Assembly: GCA_010909165.1 (NCBI GenBank)
Contig: MU008163.1
Span: forward strand, 434,001-498,000
Length of the DNA stretch: 64,000 nucleotides
DNA from: Anthoceros angustus
Taxonomy: Eukaryota; Streptophyta; Anthocerotopsida; Anthocerotales; Anthocerotaceae
Direction: 5' to 3'
The position numbers and the translations under genes are program-made. Positions 10,290-21,784 of the stretch are shown here, piece after piece. The notes beneath the pieces are model-generated. The model worked only from the letters and a program-made list of their open reading frames with translations. It was not told the DNA's origin and searched no databases. Each line of letters begins with the position of its first letter. Position 1 is the stretch's first letter.

Positions 10290-11180
10290 CGCACACAATT
10301 AAATGAAGTGAAGACCTCCAGCAGCTTCAGCGGTGATTGTGAAAGACGATATGCAGCTTGCAAGTCGCACTTCGGAAATGGAACCTCTGCGTCACTGCAA
10401 CCACAAAGAAGCACCGTTTGCCTTATGAACGTGAAGCCAAGGCTCAACCTAGCCTGGCCTGGAAAAGCTATAGTGCAGACAGCAAAATGAAGAGAGGAAA
10501 GAGCACTTGAAAGAGATGGAAATTTGTTAAAGCCATTCTTAAGACGGAAAACTGTTAAAGACATTCTTTTAACATGGAAAATTGTTAAAGCTAGGAACCG
10601 GAAAGGTGGAAGAAGATTTCCTACCCGACGTTCTTGATAACAGTCTAAAGAAAGGGAAGGCAATTCCTGGGAGCTGTTCTTCGGCTTCTCTCGTGGGACC
10701 GTTCTTCGGCTTCTTTGCACCTGAGGGTAGTGAAAATTCTGCACATCCCCAGTGACCACCGTGCTCGGTGCTCATCCTCGCCCTCAAGCCGATCATCGCC
10801 TTTACGACTATGTCCCGACTGTCCAGGCTGGTTGCCACCACGGTGCGAACTACTGCTCCTGATCCTGCTGGACCACGATGACGAAGTTGAGCTGCATCTT
10901 CTTCTCCCTGCGTGTTCTCCCCACAGCCTGAGCACCTCCATCCTCTACTTTGTTGCAACAGCGACTTTTCGGCTGCTGCTGTCGCAAGTCTGTCCGCCGC
11001 TCCAGCCATGTCCATAGCCGGCTGGTGGCAGGCTGACCATCGAATGTGCAAGACATCTTCCGCCCAATCCACGGGCTGTGATCTTGTGGGGCCATGGAAG
11101 CTTTTATCTTGCTCCTCCGCACAGCCCGCACAATCTGCCTTCTGCACAAAACACGGACGAGAAATATGTTTTAGCTTAAC
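10290..11180 (-). pseudogene. Arginine decarboxylase pseudogene, copy 3 (diverged)
   Basis: A different ADC subtype. The minus strand around 10725-10900 gives QLNFVIVVQQDQEQ and, in a second frame, VVATSLDSRDIVVKAMIGLR followed by MSTEHGGHWG, which matches the ADC stretch K-L-Q-L-N-T-V-I-V-L-E-Q ... I-G-L-R-A-K-L-S-T-K-H-x-G-H-x-G. Around 11000-11180 the amino-terminal piece with GRKMSCTFDGQP and the leader junction follow. Below 10700 the match is lost in a stretch with three related copies of a GGAAAACTGTTAAAG-like repeat (10525-10600). Not functional. Confidence 0.65.
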
Positions 11181-12240
11181 GATTTTCGGGCGCACCACGG
11201 CACAACAAGCTATCAAGCTTGCGAGCAAGTGTTGCGCGAACCCAAACAACGCTCTATGTTTTCTTCTCCATGTGATCAAATCAAAACATCAGCAAGATAA
11301 CATCATATTCAAGTTTGTGAGCAAGGAAGAAAGCTACATATTCTTCGACACCTGTGTGTAAAAGTTCAGGACGCCCACAAACTCAACACCAGTCCACAGC
11401 CTGACTCGCGAACGATCATTGTTTCAAACTATATCCGTGAACGATGTGGGGCAACCCGATTCTCGGCCTCGAGCCGCCACAGCAAAGCAACAAATCAAAG
11501 AGTGCAAACAACAGCCTAGCAGGCATGAGAAAACATAACCGCCGCCGGCGTATGCGCATTGCAGCACTAGGCTACAAAGGCACACATCACTCTCTGCGGA
11601 GCACACAAGACGAGCAAGGCAGAAACAGGCAGAGCAGAGCATGGAACGGAACTCAACGGAACTCACCTCGGAGGAAGGAAGCATCTGGACGTGAAGTCTG
11701 CAGACAGGCCTACAAGCCTGCGGTGGAGCGCCGTCATGAATATAAGCGGGAACAGCGAGAGTAGCCGCCTCAAGCAGGCGGGGAGAACCTCCGCATGTCC
11801 GTGCTGGATACAAATTTACAGAACCGCTGCGGCAAGCGCTTGCAAGGTTCCGGGCGCTCCAGCTCGCTTACAAGTCCAACATCCAAGGCAGACCGAGGAA
11901 CCAACAGCGAGGTCCACAGAGAATGTTTCTACGCAGCAAGGCAAGGCATGGCTTCAGTCGCAGCGCGAGCTCAAGGAGGTAGCGCATTCCGCTGGCAAGC
12001 CAGCGAGGGAGGCTGCAGATTAACACAGGCTGGCCGATGGCTGGCTGGTGGAAGGCGGAATATGGAGGACACTTGGGGAGCCGCCAGGTAGGGCACGGAC
12101 GATTTTGAGTCGGACACGTTTCTCAACGATATGTACCTAGTCTCGCGCGAAAGAACCCTCACCGACCCACTTGTTCTCGCGACTGAATACAAGGTTCTCG
12201 TCCTTCAAAGCTTGTCTCCCGCGCTAAGAACTCTCGTCGA
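11181..12240 (-). repeat. ADC-associated leader, copy 3
   Basis: Matches the leader at 41116-42241 closely from about 11350 on. It keeps a single copy of the TGATCAAATCAAAACATCAG element rather than the duplicated one, so the duplication in other copies is derived. CTCACCTCGGAGGAAGG (11664-11680; minus strand GAGGTGAG) preserves the donor-like site. Confidence 0.55.
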
Positions 12241-13475
12241 CCCCCGCTAAGTTCAAGCGGCATGTGCATCCAACGCCCGATTGAGCACATGTAACTATTA
12301 AGTTGCTACCTATGTGACATGAAGTTTTTTTCTTAGCTGAGGGATTGAGTCTCGCCTAATGCGTTGAGTAGAATTGTTATAGCTTAATTATAATTGCAAA
12401 TATCACCAGTATTCTAGTGCCCTTACTTGAGGATGCAGAGAACTTGCTGAAGATGGTGTTCATTATATTTCAAAGAACTAGTTTAGAGTTCTCAAAGAAC
12501 TAGTTTAGAGTTCTGGTTGTTTCAATATTTTTATTATTTTTATTATTTTTAAATATTAAATAATTATATATGTAAAATATATTTAATTTCAATATAAAAT
12601 ATTAGGGTTTAAAAGTCATACTTACAAATGCATTAAAACATAAAATCTAATATTATATTTTATAAGTTGACAAAGATAGTGCCTTAAAAGAGGAAGAGTA
12701 ATTTTACCAATAGAGACTTTATTAAAAGGAAGAGATGGGAAAACCTATGTACCCACGAGGGGACAACCCACTAAAGGGCCAAGAGCCGGGGCTAGGCTGT
12801 GGGAGGAAAATCCCCCAGATTCACCCTCTAGTAGCACTTATCCCCATGTCACTTAGCACATTGGGTTTCGTCCCATGAGACTTGTGTGGACAGCAATCTT
12901 TGGGAAGTCGGTCACGCCTACACCTCGCACAACATCAAAAAGCAAGGAGCCCTAACTCTCTACTGCACCACTTGCAACACGATAATTTTGCAGGGGAATA
13001 TACCGATGGGGTTTGGCTTTTATCCTTGAAGAGGGTTTCGATGGGTCTAAAACTAACTGTCATGGCATGCTCTAAAATTTATCACAAAATCATGGTGTCA
13101 CACCATTGGTTGCATTTTCATGAGCTGAGGCATGTGAAGGGTTTAGGCTTTCCACAACACATCGATTTCCGGCATAATTGAACCCACGTGGTTGACCATT
13201 CTTGGCGGTGTTATTGCCTTTCAACTAAGGCACTATGTAAAAACACCAAAAGAAGACCCAGGAGTCGTTTGTATACACTTTGGGCGGGCGCCGCCATTTC
13301 GAGAGTTTGGGGTTTAGGTCAAAGTTCCTGGTAAATCTCACTTCCTTGCACAATGTCCTTGGCATGTGATAGAGTATCCGATCCAGTTCAGTTGATATGC
13401 AAATGGAACCCTCTTGACAAGCACCTTCATTCGATTTTTTTGGCCCACATGGTTGTCACCAAGAATCATAAGCCC
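12241..13475. other. No gene seen
   Basis: 12510-12680 is very AT-rich. 12690-12900 holds GC-rich text ending in a TTCGTCCCATGAGACTTG stretch that loosely resembles a pol III B box. No supported frame or family match elsewhere in the window. Confidence 0.4.
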
Positions 13476-13479
13476 TTGT

Positions 13480-13990
13480 CACAAGGTCAAGACTGAGGGC
13501 TTCATGGCCCATGCCCTGCTGAGAATACCCTCCTATCTATATATATCATGGCATTCCATGTCACCACATCTTTTTCACCAAATCCGTGGAACATTGTTTG
13601 AGCGTCTTCGAACCTCCCACACTTTGCATACATGTCCACCAAGCAATTCCAGACGAACAAACGAGGCTCAACGGCACTGGCCAACACATCAGCATGCACG
13701 TCCTGCCCAGTTTTTCGAGTGTGTTTTCCTTGCACCAGCCTGAAGGCACGCTATGCAAACATGGCCATTCGCTTCAGCATTTGACCTGGGCATCTGCTCA
13801 TGAAGTCTTACCGCCTGCTTTTATATCGTCCTTGCCGAACATGCGCACAATCTTTATGGAAGACCACATGAAGGCAGAAATTATGGATGACCACATGAAG
13901 GCAGAAATTATGGATGACCACATGAAGGCATCTGGCTTGTCCACCACGCTGCACACTCAAATAGCTTCTTTCAACCTTCTTTCATGAAGC
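13480..13990 (-). pseudogene. PPR pseudogene fragment, copy 2
   Basis: The clearest PPR frame in the window lies at 13502-13735 (minus): FVWNCLVDMYAKCGRFEDAQ and GFGEKDVVTWNAMI, textbook PLS repeats with the D-M-Y-A-K-C-G and V-V-T-W-N-A-M-I signatures. The 27-bp array follows at 13861-13935. The left edge joins unrelated sequence at about 13478-13490, and the copy lacks the E domain. Confidence 0.8.
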
Positions 13991-14350
13991 ATACATCCGC
14001 AACACTCTGTTGGATGCTCTGAAATTTCTGCATAAGAAATCACATCTGTGATGGGACCCTCCTCATGCACTCGTTTTTCAGCGGACTACAAAATAGCACA
14101 AGGCTTGAGTGTTGTGATAGACACATTAGGCGCCGGCATACGATGGGTCATTAGGTAGCAGTAAACATTTGTGTGTAAGTGTATGTACCCAGAATGGGGT
14201 GATATTTTAACTGGCGTAAAAGGCTATTTTTGGGTGGCGGTGTTTGGTCAAGAGGTCCGACCCCAAAAGAAGAGGGTTTGTATATTCCCCCTTGCAAAAT
14301 TATCGTGTTTTGCATTGCTCAAAATTTACCAACTCCGGACCTACAACGAC
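13991..14350. repeat. Family-B start fused to repeat Y
   Basis: Family B runs only to ACAAAATAG (14088-14096), after which the sequence continues as repeat Y, which recurs at 44390-44650. Y has no recognised coding content. Confidence 0.6.
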
Positions 14351-14439
14351 ACAACACAATTGCGGGCCATGCCTCGGTGGTGAGTCCGTCCGGTGCCCTA
14401 GAGCCTCAGTTTCACTCGTCGCTCCCTCGATTGGGCATA

Positions 14440-14740
14440 ATGGTCCCGCCCATGTATCTCTATGATTGGTGGATCGGAGGGCCCTCTCTTCCAATTGGGA
14501 CAGCTTCCCTTCCAGGGTCTTCTCTGTCCGCTTGTGATCCAAGATGTCTTATTGGAGCTTCTCCACGATCTTCTCCAACTTCACAGCTTTCTCGTCGAAC
14601 TCCATGGCTTAAAGTTGCCATCGGGTCCCTGCTTGTCTTTCCTCCATCTCCCGGGCCTTATTCGCCCTGACTTCCTCTTGACATGCCAGGAGGGAGGCTG
14701 CCATTTCCTTGCCTTCAAATCCACCCACTAAGTGTCTCAC
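14440..14740 (-). pseudogene. Coiled-coil coding remnant
   Basis: The minus strand reads, with two stops, an EEVRANKAREMEERQAGTRW segment, FDEKAVKLEKIVEKLQ and DHKRTEKTLEGKLSQLEERA. The spacing of leucines and charges is that of a coiled coil. Such stretches occur in gag proteins of plant gypsy elements and in many cytoskeletal proteins, so I do not name it. It is next to repeat Y on one side and to GC-rich low-complexity sequence (14760-15060) on the other. Confidence 0.4.
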
Positions 14741-15097
14741 AGACACTTAGCAATTCTCCTAGAGGTCCCAATCCAAACCCCTCCGCCCTTGGACCCTCCG
14801 GCCTCTTGCCTTGGCTGGGGGCGTCCACAGCCGTAGCATTGCGTTGGCTGACCTCCTGGCCACCGCGCGATGGGGTAGACCCGCACGCCGCCTCCGTCTC
14901 CTCGCCCTCTGGCGGGTGCCTGGCCCTTGGCGCCTCGCCTGGCGCGAGTTGAGCGTGCCTCCTTTTCCTTTCCTACTGGCTGCGCCCTGGGTGGCTACCG
15001 CGGTTGCTTGCCTACCGCGGTGGGCGACCCTACTATGGTAGGGTGACGGGTGCCTCTCCTCCCACCCATCAAATGATGGGAATTCCTATTGATATTA

Positions 15098-15340
15098 TGT
15101 TGATATCATGACTAAGGGTTTAAGGGTTTGGTTGATAAATAATCCTAAGTTATGTTGAGTTAGGTTAAGTGCCATTTCATTAGGGTTGCGACTCTATATG
15201 GATAGACACATCATTTAGATTTAGTTTAAGTTGTCTTTTCTCATAAGCACTTTAACTCTTTCTTGATTATCAATGTATATGTAATTACTTAATGTTGTAA
15301 TTGTTCTACATAATCCATGTAAATCTTCATGGTATCGAGG
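15098..15340 (+). mobile_element. Probable copia LTR end with primer-binding site
   Basis: TGGTATCGAGG at 15330-15340 resembles the initiator-Met tRNA primer site T-G-G-T-A-T-C-A-G-A-G-C of plant copia elements, directly after an LTR-like end ...CTTCA (15325-15329). A possible LTR start TGATATCATGACTAAGG lies near 15101. No second LTR is seen. Confidence 0.45.
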
Positions 15341-16715
15341 ATACTATATAGAAAGCATCTAAGAAGATGCACATAAAAATTCTACTAGAAGATGTGCATG
15401 AATTTATCTTCTGTTTCTTATTTTGAAAATGAAGTCAAAAGAAAGAAACTAGAAGATGATCAAGAAAATAGTTTCGACGCTTTTCTTTTAAGAAAATCAT
15501 ATACAAATTTGTGTCAATGATTTTCTAATGCACCTTCATTGAAATTGTCAATTTTACAATTCCATGCAGATGCACTAGAACAATGCCTAATAGGCAAATT
15601 GTATATAGTTTTATAAAAGAATTTCAAGATACTGTTGATCCATCAATCAATCCGGCTCAAAGCCATGGCAATATCCTAGAGCTGCTGCGTGCAATAATCA
15701 TCCATAGGAATCGATGAGTCCTTGATAGGCTAACTTTAGCTAATCACCATATGCGCGCCCAAGAATGGAGCCACATAGAACTCAACCGCTACAAATTGAA
15801 GGGTTGAAAGAAGCATTCAACACAATTGTTGAAGTGTTGTTTCCACAAGAGCTTGATCCGACGCTCACACTTCCCCAAGGCAACAATAATCAGCGCGCAT
15901 GGTACAATGAAATGATCACCACCGCCGCTCTCACAATGCATCACAAATCGGTGTAAACACACTTGTTCAACATCTTGAGGCTAACAACAGAATGTTGAAA
16001 CGAGATGCAATCAAATTCATCGCCATGTTTCCACAACGATTGATCTCCAAGACTTGAAGGAACAACTTGTTCATATAGATTACAAGCTAGTGATGCTATT
16101 GAAACCGAATCGGTTAGTCATCCAAAGATTCAAAAATACAGATGCAAACGTGAGCAAAACCAATCACGAAGGAAATTTGACTCACCCAACTCTTGCCCTT
16201 CATGCTTAACTTATGCATATAACAAGTTTAGAGATGAAGCTCTAGAATTGCGCAGTGGGGTCTTGGGATCAAACCCAAGCACCACAACCAACATGCACGT
16301 AAGTTAGTCATATGGACGCAGAGAAGTGATTAGGAAACCAAGCGTGGAGGGCAATTTGTTCTAGAGGAAACACAAAACCACAAATTGGGTGATACATCAT
16401 CCTCTGGCGTTGCGGTGATTCCTTCAAGGAGAAGGACGGTCAATGGCACTGACGACAATTGGGTAATCCGGATGGAGGGTATCCTCAAGTGAGGAAACTC
16501 GAAATATGCAACCGAAAGATAGAGCACCAGAGGGTAATGCGAAGAATGGTTAGCTAAAGACACCGCCAAATACCTCATAAGCGTGGCCTAACATCCGAGA
16601 TGTTGAGGCGGACTCGTGGGGCAAAGACTTCGCCGAGATTTGGACCCGTCTCGATCTCTATCAGGATCCAATGTGGGGTACAATGACAATGCATCCGAAC
16701 TACGGAATGAAAGAT
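15341..16715 (+). pseudogene. Possible retroelement internal region, unidentified
   Basis: Follows the primer-binding site. A plus frame at 15765-15956 (63 residues) has LPQGNNNQRAWYNEMI; other short pieces, such as NRLVIQRFKNTDANVSKTN near 16110-16160, are separated by stops. A gag origin is expected from position but no zinc knuckle or protease motif is visible. It ends abruptly at the PPR joint near 16725. Confidence 0.3.
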
Positions 16716-16724
16716 GGGGATTCC

Positions 16725-17036
16725 AGTAAACACATCAGCATGCACGTCCTGCCCAGTTTTTCGAGTGTGTTTTCCTTGCACCAGCCTGAAGGCACGCTAT
16801 GCAAACATGGCCATTCGCTTCAGCATTTGACCTGGGCATCTGCTCATGAAGTCTTACCGCCTGCTTTTATATCGTCCTTGCCGAACATGCGCACAATCTT
16901 TATGGAAGACCACATGAAGGCAGAAATTATGGATGACCACATGAAGGCAGAAATTATGGATGACCACATGAAGGCATCTGGCTTGTCCACCACGCTGCAC
17001 ACTCAAATAGCTTCTTTCAACCTTCTTTCATGAACA
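16725..17036 (-). pseudogene. PPR pseudogene fragment, copy 3
   Basis: Contains only the part from the QPAGARKTHSKNWA-like segment through the 27-bp array (16910-16980) to the family-B border. It begins in the middle of the PPR block at AACACATCAGCATGCACG, so it is a 5'-truncated slice joined to the unrelated sequence on its left. Confidence 0.65.
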
Positions 17037-17999
17037 GCATACATCCGCAACACTCTGTTGGATGCTCTGAAATTTCTGCATAAGAAATCACATCTGTGAT
17101 GGGACCCTCCTCTCATGCACTCGTTTTTCAGCGGACTACAAAATAGCATGCGCTACTAACCACAAGCAAGGGTGAAACAGATGTTCTCCACGAATGGCCA
17201 CACCTAGCCTCATGTCATCTCGCAAAAACGAAGAAACATCTGGCCTCTGTAACATGGAGAAGACGTCATTTGTGTGGCGAAAGCAAGCAATAAGATGGGC
17301 ATCCCTCAATAGCACACCTGAGCAGATGGAGAACCCATCGAGGAAGCGTGAGCTGACACAGCCGATCTGGCAGCAAGGTCTCCAACCCTAAAACAACGTT
17401 CCACAGAGAGACAAGGTTAGCAGTCCTGCAAGTCGTGATGGACATATGTGTTTGAAGTGGGTGCAACACCATGCGGTCTGCGCATGGTAAACAGGGATGC
17501 AACCCTGCAACTGTATCACTTGTGATGCCAGATGGCCAGGTGTTTTGGACAACAGCAGGAGGCGTTTCCTGGAGGGGTTCAATTTCTTATTTTCCGAGTC
17601 TGAAATTAGGTAGGCCGTAAGATAACGAAGTTATGAACTGTTCTCCTAACCGTCTGGTCCCAGAAATAAACAAGGATCCTGAGCACTACCATCAGCGTCT
17701 TGAGCGTAGCCGCAGCCAGGAAAGAATCATGGATGGAACCAGCGCTCATCAGCTTCAGGCATCTGGCCTGGCCGGGAACAATAATCAGACTATTCTAGAT
17801 ATCCGTCTGCACAGCAACAAGTCCCGAGCTGGAACAGACATCAGTGTACTTGCTGGATACAACATCGAAATTGCATTTTTGCGGACCAGATGTATGCACG
17901 CAAGTTCGAGGCAGGGTTCGCAACTAAAGCTGTTTTCAAGCAAGCCATCATTCCTACTGTATACACAGCATATCAGGAAGCTGAAGACGGCGGCTGATT
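17037..17999 (+). repeat. Family B, copy 2
   Basis: Nearly the same as 1331-2297 apart from scattered one- to four-base indels, for example CTGGGTCCCAAG there against CTGGTCCCAG here. The terminal peptide frame (TVYTAYQEAEDG) is shifted by such an indel. Confidence 0.6.
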
Positions 18000-18047
18000 G
18001 CTGGTCAATCCAAGTACCACTAAATTAAATACGTTGGATTGACCAGC
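18000..18047. repeat. Family-B hairpin
   Basis: GCTGGTCAATCCAA (18000-18013) and TTGGATTGACCAGC (18034-18047). Confidence 0.8.
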
Positions 18048-18057
18048 GAGCAGCCTA

Positions 18058-19888
18058 GATATCCATGAAAGCAGGCCTGGCCAAGCAAACAGCAGTGAAG
18101 CTCCCATCCATATACAAGCGTCTCACTGCAATGTCTATATAAGCCTTGGGACCAACTACCAGATACTGTTTTCGCTTGCCACACGTCCTTCCCCATGAAC
18201 TTGCACCTTGCCATCACTATCACAGGTGAGGTCACACAGCACAGGATGGCGTGAGTGGTGGGCACCTCCTCCAGCCGCTGCAGGGGCACAATCGGGAACA
18301 GCTGCCCCGAGCCCAGTAGTCTGACAAAGATCTGAACACACTCAGGTTGATGTGAATATAGGTTGCATTGTGAGTGGGGCTCCAGAGTCGAGCTGGACGA
18401 GGTCCTGGATTTGGTCGAAGACACTAGGTATGCTCCAGTTCGACCTCAGCTGCCACGAACACTTCAAAGATGCCGTCCACGACATCTTTGAAACCCACAC
18501 AGCATAGGTAGGGGATGTTGGTGGCCAACCTCAGGCCAGAGCAGATGTCGAGCAGCAGAATTCGAAACAAGTATCTCGCACGCGTCGCCGTGGTCGACCC
18601 AAAGGATCTAAAAACAAGTCCAAGGAATTGGGGACGGAGCCAAGCCAAGTCCTGGTCTGCCCCTGGCTTTGCTCCGTCCCCTAGTTGAGAGGTTGTTCTT
18701 AGATCGTTTGGAACAACCACGTCGACGCTTACCACATACTTGTTTCGAATCCTCCTGCTCGAGAGCTGTTCTGGCCTCCCTTTCAGATCCACCTGCAGCT
18801 GTCCCTGCTCTTGCAATTCGAGGATTAGCTGCGAAATCCAACGGTGTAGGTTCCTTCCTCCACCACTTTGGACGACCGCGACGGCGACGAAGCATTGGCA
18901 CATCTGCGGCTCCTGTAGAGCTCGTGTTGCTAGCCTGAGCTGCAGCTGCCGTCGCATCCTCAGAGCTGGGCGCCGCAGCTCCTGGATCTTGGCAGGCCTG
19001 GCGGACCTCTTGCGCCTCAGGGGCATTCAGTACGTAGAGCTCTCCACCACCCACTGCAGATGCAGATGCCCAGAAGCGCGCCCTCACTTCCCACAAGCTC
19101 CACAGCAACCCAGCTCTAGCTCTGCCGGAGAAGAAAGAAAAACCCAGCACCTCGGCCCTGCTTACGGCTGCAATCACTTCCTCCAAACCTGCAGGTTGAC
19201 AGCTCCGGTGCTGAAGAGGTGGGTTCACTGAGTAAACCCAGCAATACCTCCGTGGACACCTGATCCCCTCATGTTGCCCGCAAGTACATGCAAAACAAGG
19301 CCGACTGATACGACACCAGGGCCGCCAAGTTTCATAACGCAGAGTGGGCTGGCTGCTATACATTCTTCAGCTCGGATGGCCTCAGCCACCACCTCCTCGG
19401 CGTACTCCTCCACTCTATATCCAATGGAGATGTCAGTGTTCTCGTAATGAGAACGTCGTAGCCCACCCCTAGCCCCCACTACCACGACGATGCTGATGAG
19501 GCTCATGAGAGCTGCCATCAAAGGCCACCTCGCAAGAAAAGGAAAGGTGAGCTGCTTCACCAACCCCTCCCTCACAACGCGCTGAGCCCCGGAGCGTTGT
19601 GGATCTACGATCTCATGTGAAAATGGAGCAGCTGCAAGCACCGGATCCAACATGTCCAACTCTCTGACAACCTCCACTTCCGCACTATCTCCTGCAATGT
19701 CACACTGAACTTGCCATCATCGCCGGAGGTCTCCTCAGTGCCCGCCGTGCTCAGTACTCAGCTTCGCCCTGAAGCCGATGACTGGCCTTCACATCCATGT
19801 CGGACTGCTGGTTGCAACCACCATGTTCGAAACCAGCTCCTCCACCTCTTCCAGCACGGTACCCGTAACGGAATTGAACTCCATCTTC
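18058..19888 (-). pseudogene. Arginine decarboxylase pseudogene, copy 4
   Basis: Carboxy-terminal block QLFPIVPLQRLEEV and DLTCDSDGKV (18210-18310), AT-hook block (18680-19030), DISIGYRVEEYAEEVVAEA (19380-19440), the unusual hydrophobic run LARWPLMAALMSLISIVVV (19480-19560), LQLLHFHM (19610-19640) and KASHRLQGEAEY (19750-19800). The copy stops inside the EFNSV segment, where it is joined to a LINE endonuclease at CTCCATCTTC (19879-19888). Gene order and peptide order match copy 2. The frame is open over longer stretches than in the other copies, but several stops remain and the amino-terminal third is gone. Confidence 0.78.
18608..19363 (-). CDS. 251-residue open frame with AT-hook motifs
   Basis: Longest open frame of the AT-hook block. 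From residue about 75 it reads EEVIAAVSRAEVLG, an alanine/serine-rich part (SSEDATAAAAQASNTSS), then RRRRGRPKWWRKEP, a canonical G-R-P AT-hook core, and about 45 residues later KQVCGKRRRGCSKRSKNN, a second basic hook with the core altered. AT-hooks bind the minor groove of AT-rich DNA. The first 70 residues are out-of-frame ADC sequence, so the start at 19363 is not trustworthy. The same block is repeated at 3000-3330, 8750-9060, 34320-34510 and 39400-39710. Whether any copy is translated is unknown. Confidence 0.4.
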   Translation of the reverse strand: MYSSQPTLRYETWRPWCRISRPCFACTCGQHEGIRCPRRYCWVYSVNPPLQHRSCQPAGLEEVIAAVSRAEVLGFSFFSGRARAGLLWSLWEVRARFWASASAVGGGELYVLNAPEAQEVRQACQDPGAAAPSSEDATAAAAQASNTSSTGAADVPMLRRRRGRPKWWRKEPTPLDFAANPRIARAGTAAGGSEREARTALEQEDSKQVCGKRRRGCSKRSKNNLSTRGRSKARGRPGLGLAPSPIPWTCF

Positions 19889-20490
19889 CGCAAACGTGAA
19901 CTCCCAAATCGAGCGAGGATGGAATACAAGTGGTGTGCAACCCTCAACCACGGAAGCCGGACTCAAGCTACAAGTAGTCTTCGAATATCGTACATCGGTG
20001 ATATAAAAGTGATCTATTTAATACAGAAGTATTACAGACCAGAGACAATACCCACGAGCCTAGAGAACTCTTCTATACTCTGGGAGAGCACATCTCAAAC
20101 TACCAACAGAAAGGGAACACATGTCTATTCCTGGATAGCAACACAAGAACAAGCAGTATGCAAGTGGACATAGACCACAGGTCTGGAGACCCCGATGGCA
20201 AATGGAAGAGGGTCAGTAAGGACACAAAAAGCGGAGGGCACAATTCAGAATTCATGGCAATGCTAGAGATGGTGATATGTAACGCGTTGGATTATTTCCG
20301 AACTGCAAGTTCACGTTCCATCAACAAAATGAGCGAAAAAGAAAAATAGGGCTAAGGGAGAGCGGACAAGAGCAATCATGGACAAGAACAACACGATTAC
20401 TTGTGCATCAAGCACACCGTGTGGATTGCGATTTCCAAGTTGGCCACTCAATCCCAAAATCCGACCATAGGCCTCATTGCATGGGTACAA
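19879..20490 (+). pseudogene. LINE endonuclease domain
   Basis: Apurinic-type endonuclease of a non-LTR retrotransposon. Frames give PTSLENSSILWEST overlapping a second frame with EHISNYQQKGNT-like and FLDSNTRTS-like text (clearest at 46560-46670), corresponding to the conserved G-D-F-N-A-R motif, and IPKSDHRPHCMGTI at about 20445-20490, the S-D-H catalytic motif. The aspartate-asparagine pair reads LDSN. The 5' edge is fused to ADC copy 4; downstream the element continues into its RT. Confidence 0.7.
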
Positions 20491-21784
20491 TCAACGGTGA
20501 AATAGGAGAGGAAGAGGAAAAACAAGGAAGAGACGAAGAGCGCTCAAAATAACAAATTCAACAAAGTTGAGGCTAGCCAACAACATAGAAGGAGAATTAA
20601 GCATATCATAAGGAGAATAGGATTTGAGGGAAGATCAACAACGCGGATGCAAGACCTCCAATAAGCTTTGAGCCTCCATGAGGAAATGCATAAGAGGTAA
20701 AATGAATGGACCGCCACTATCCTTGGGCTGCCAGTGGTTCTCTATGGACTATAAACATGCAGAGGCAGATGGGAACAACTCCTACAATAAGAGGACTCAT
20801 CAGCACACAGGGTACTACAAGCAAAGAAGAAGTACAAATACTTGTGCAGGAGGCGTAGACAAGCATTCATTATGAATCACAACTGCGCCATGCTGAAGCA
20901 TATGAAAAGGAGCCCAAGAAAATTCTGGCAAGTGATAAGAGGGAGGAAAGCAGTGTGCCCGTTAACAGACATGGATGAATGGATGAAATATGGCAAGCTG
21001 CTGTTTGAATCAACGGATGTCCAGCACGCTACTTCGTGTGACCTAGTCACCACCTGTGTTTGATTCACAGACGAAGTGAAATCAAGTCAATAGGCGTGGC
21101 AAAGCGGTACAGGCGGGCCTAGCAGAGGTTGCGAAGGCACTCGGACACTACTACCATAGCTGCAGCAATGCAAAATCTTCCATACCGGAGTGCTTCCAAC
21201 TGCTTGGGGTAAATCATCAGCAAGGCCCATACACAAAAAAGGAGACAGGATGATTACGAACAACTACAGGTTGATAGTCATAAACAACCTGTTCTATAAG
21301 GTTTACTCCATGTGTTGCGAAGTGAGGATTCGAGAAGAAAAATTAGAGGGGCCGAATACATGCCAAGCAGGGTTCAGAGAGGGTATGAGCCGCCAGGACC
21401 ACATAATGACCCTGCAGTGAATCATTGACAAACACAAGGCAAGCAAAAGAGTACTCCACCTTTGCTTTGTAGCTTTCCACAAGGCATTCGACATACAAGG
21501 AACATGCTATGGGAGGTGCCCAAGCAAGTAGGGTATCAAAGCAAATGATAAGGGCTTCCCTTGGCATACCAATACAATGAGGTTGGATAGAGGTGGGTGG
21601 GAACTAGAGCTATTCAAAGCGTGGGTGTGAAACAAGGGTGCCCCTCACACTCTTGTTTTTTTACATATAAGGGCTCCAACAATGCATCGAGAGCACCAAA
21701 GGAACTCACCCAGGCAAGTCCAAGATACCCTTATCAAATGCTTACTCTTTGCGATCGTATTCTTGTCATGCGAGGTGAAGGCAA

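Noticed and set aside
14760-15060. Pro/Ala-rich frames in GC-rich sequence
   Set aside because: Low-complexity composition in several frames at once, with no repeat partner.
15110-15135. Telomere-like AGGGTTTAAGGGTTTGG
   Set aside because: Only two imperfect units; within the range of chance in AT-rich sequence.
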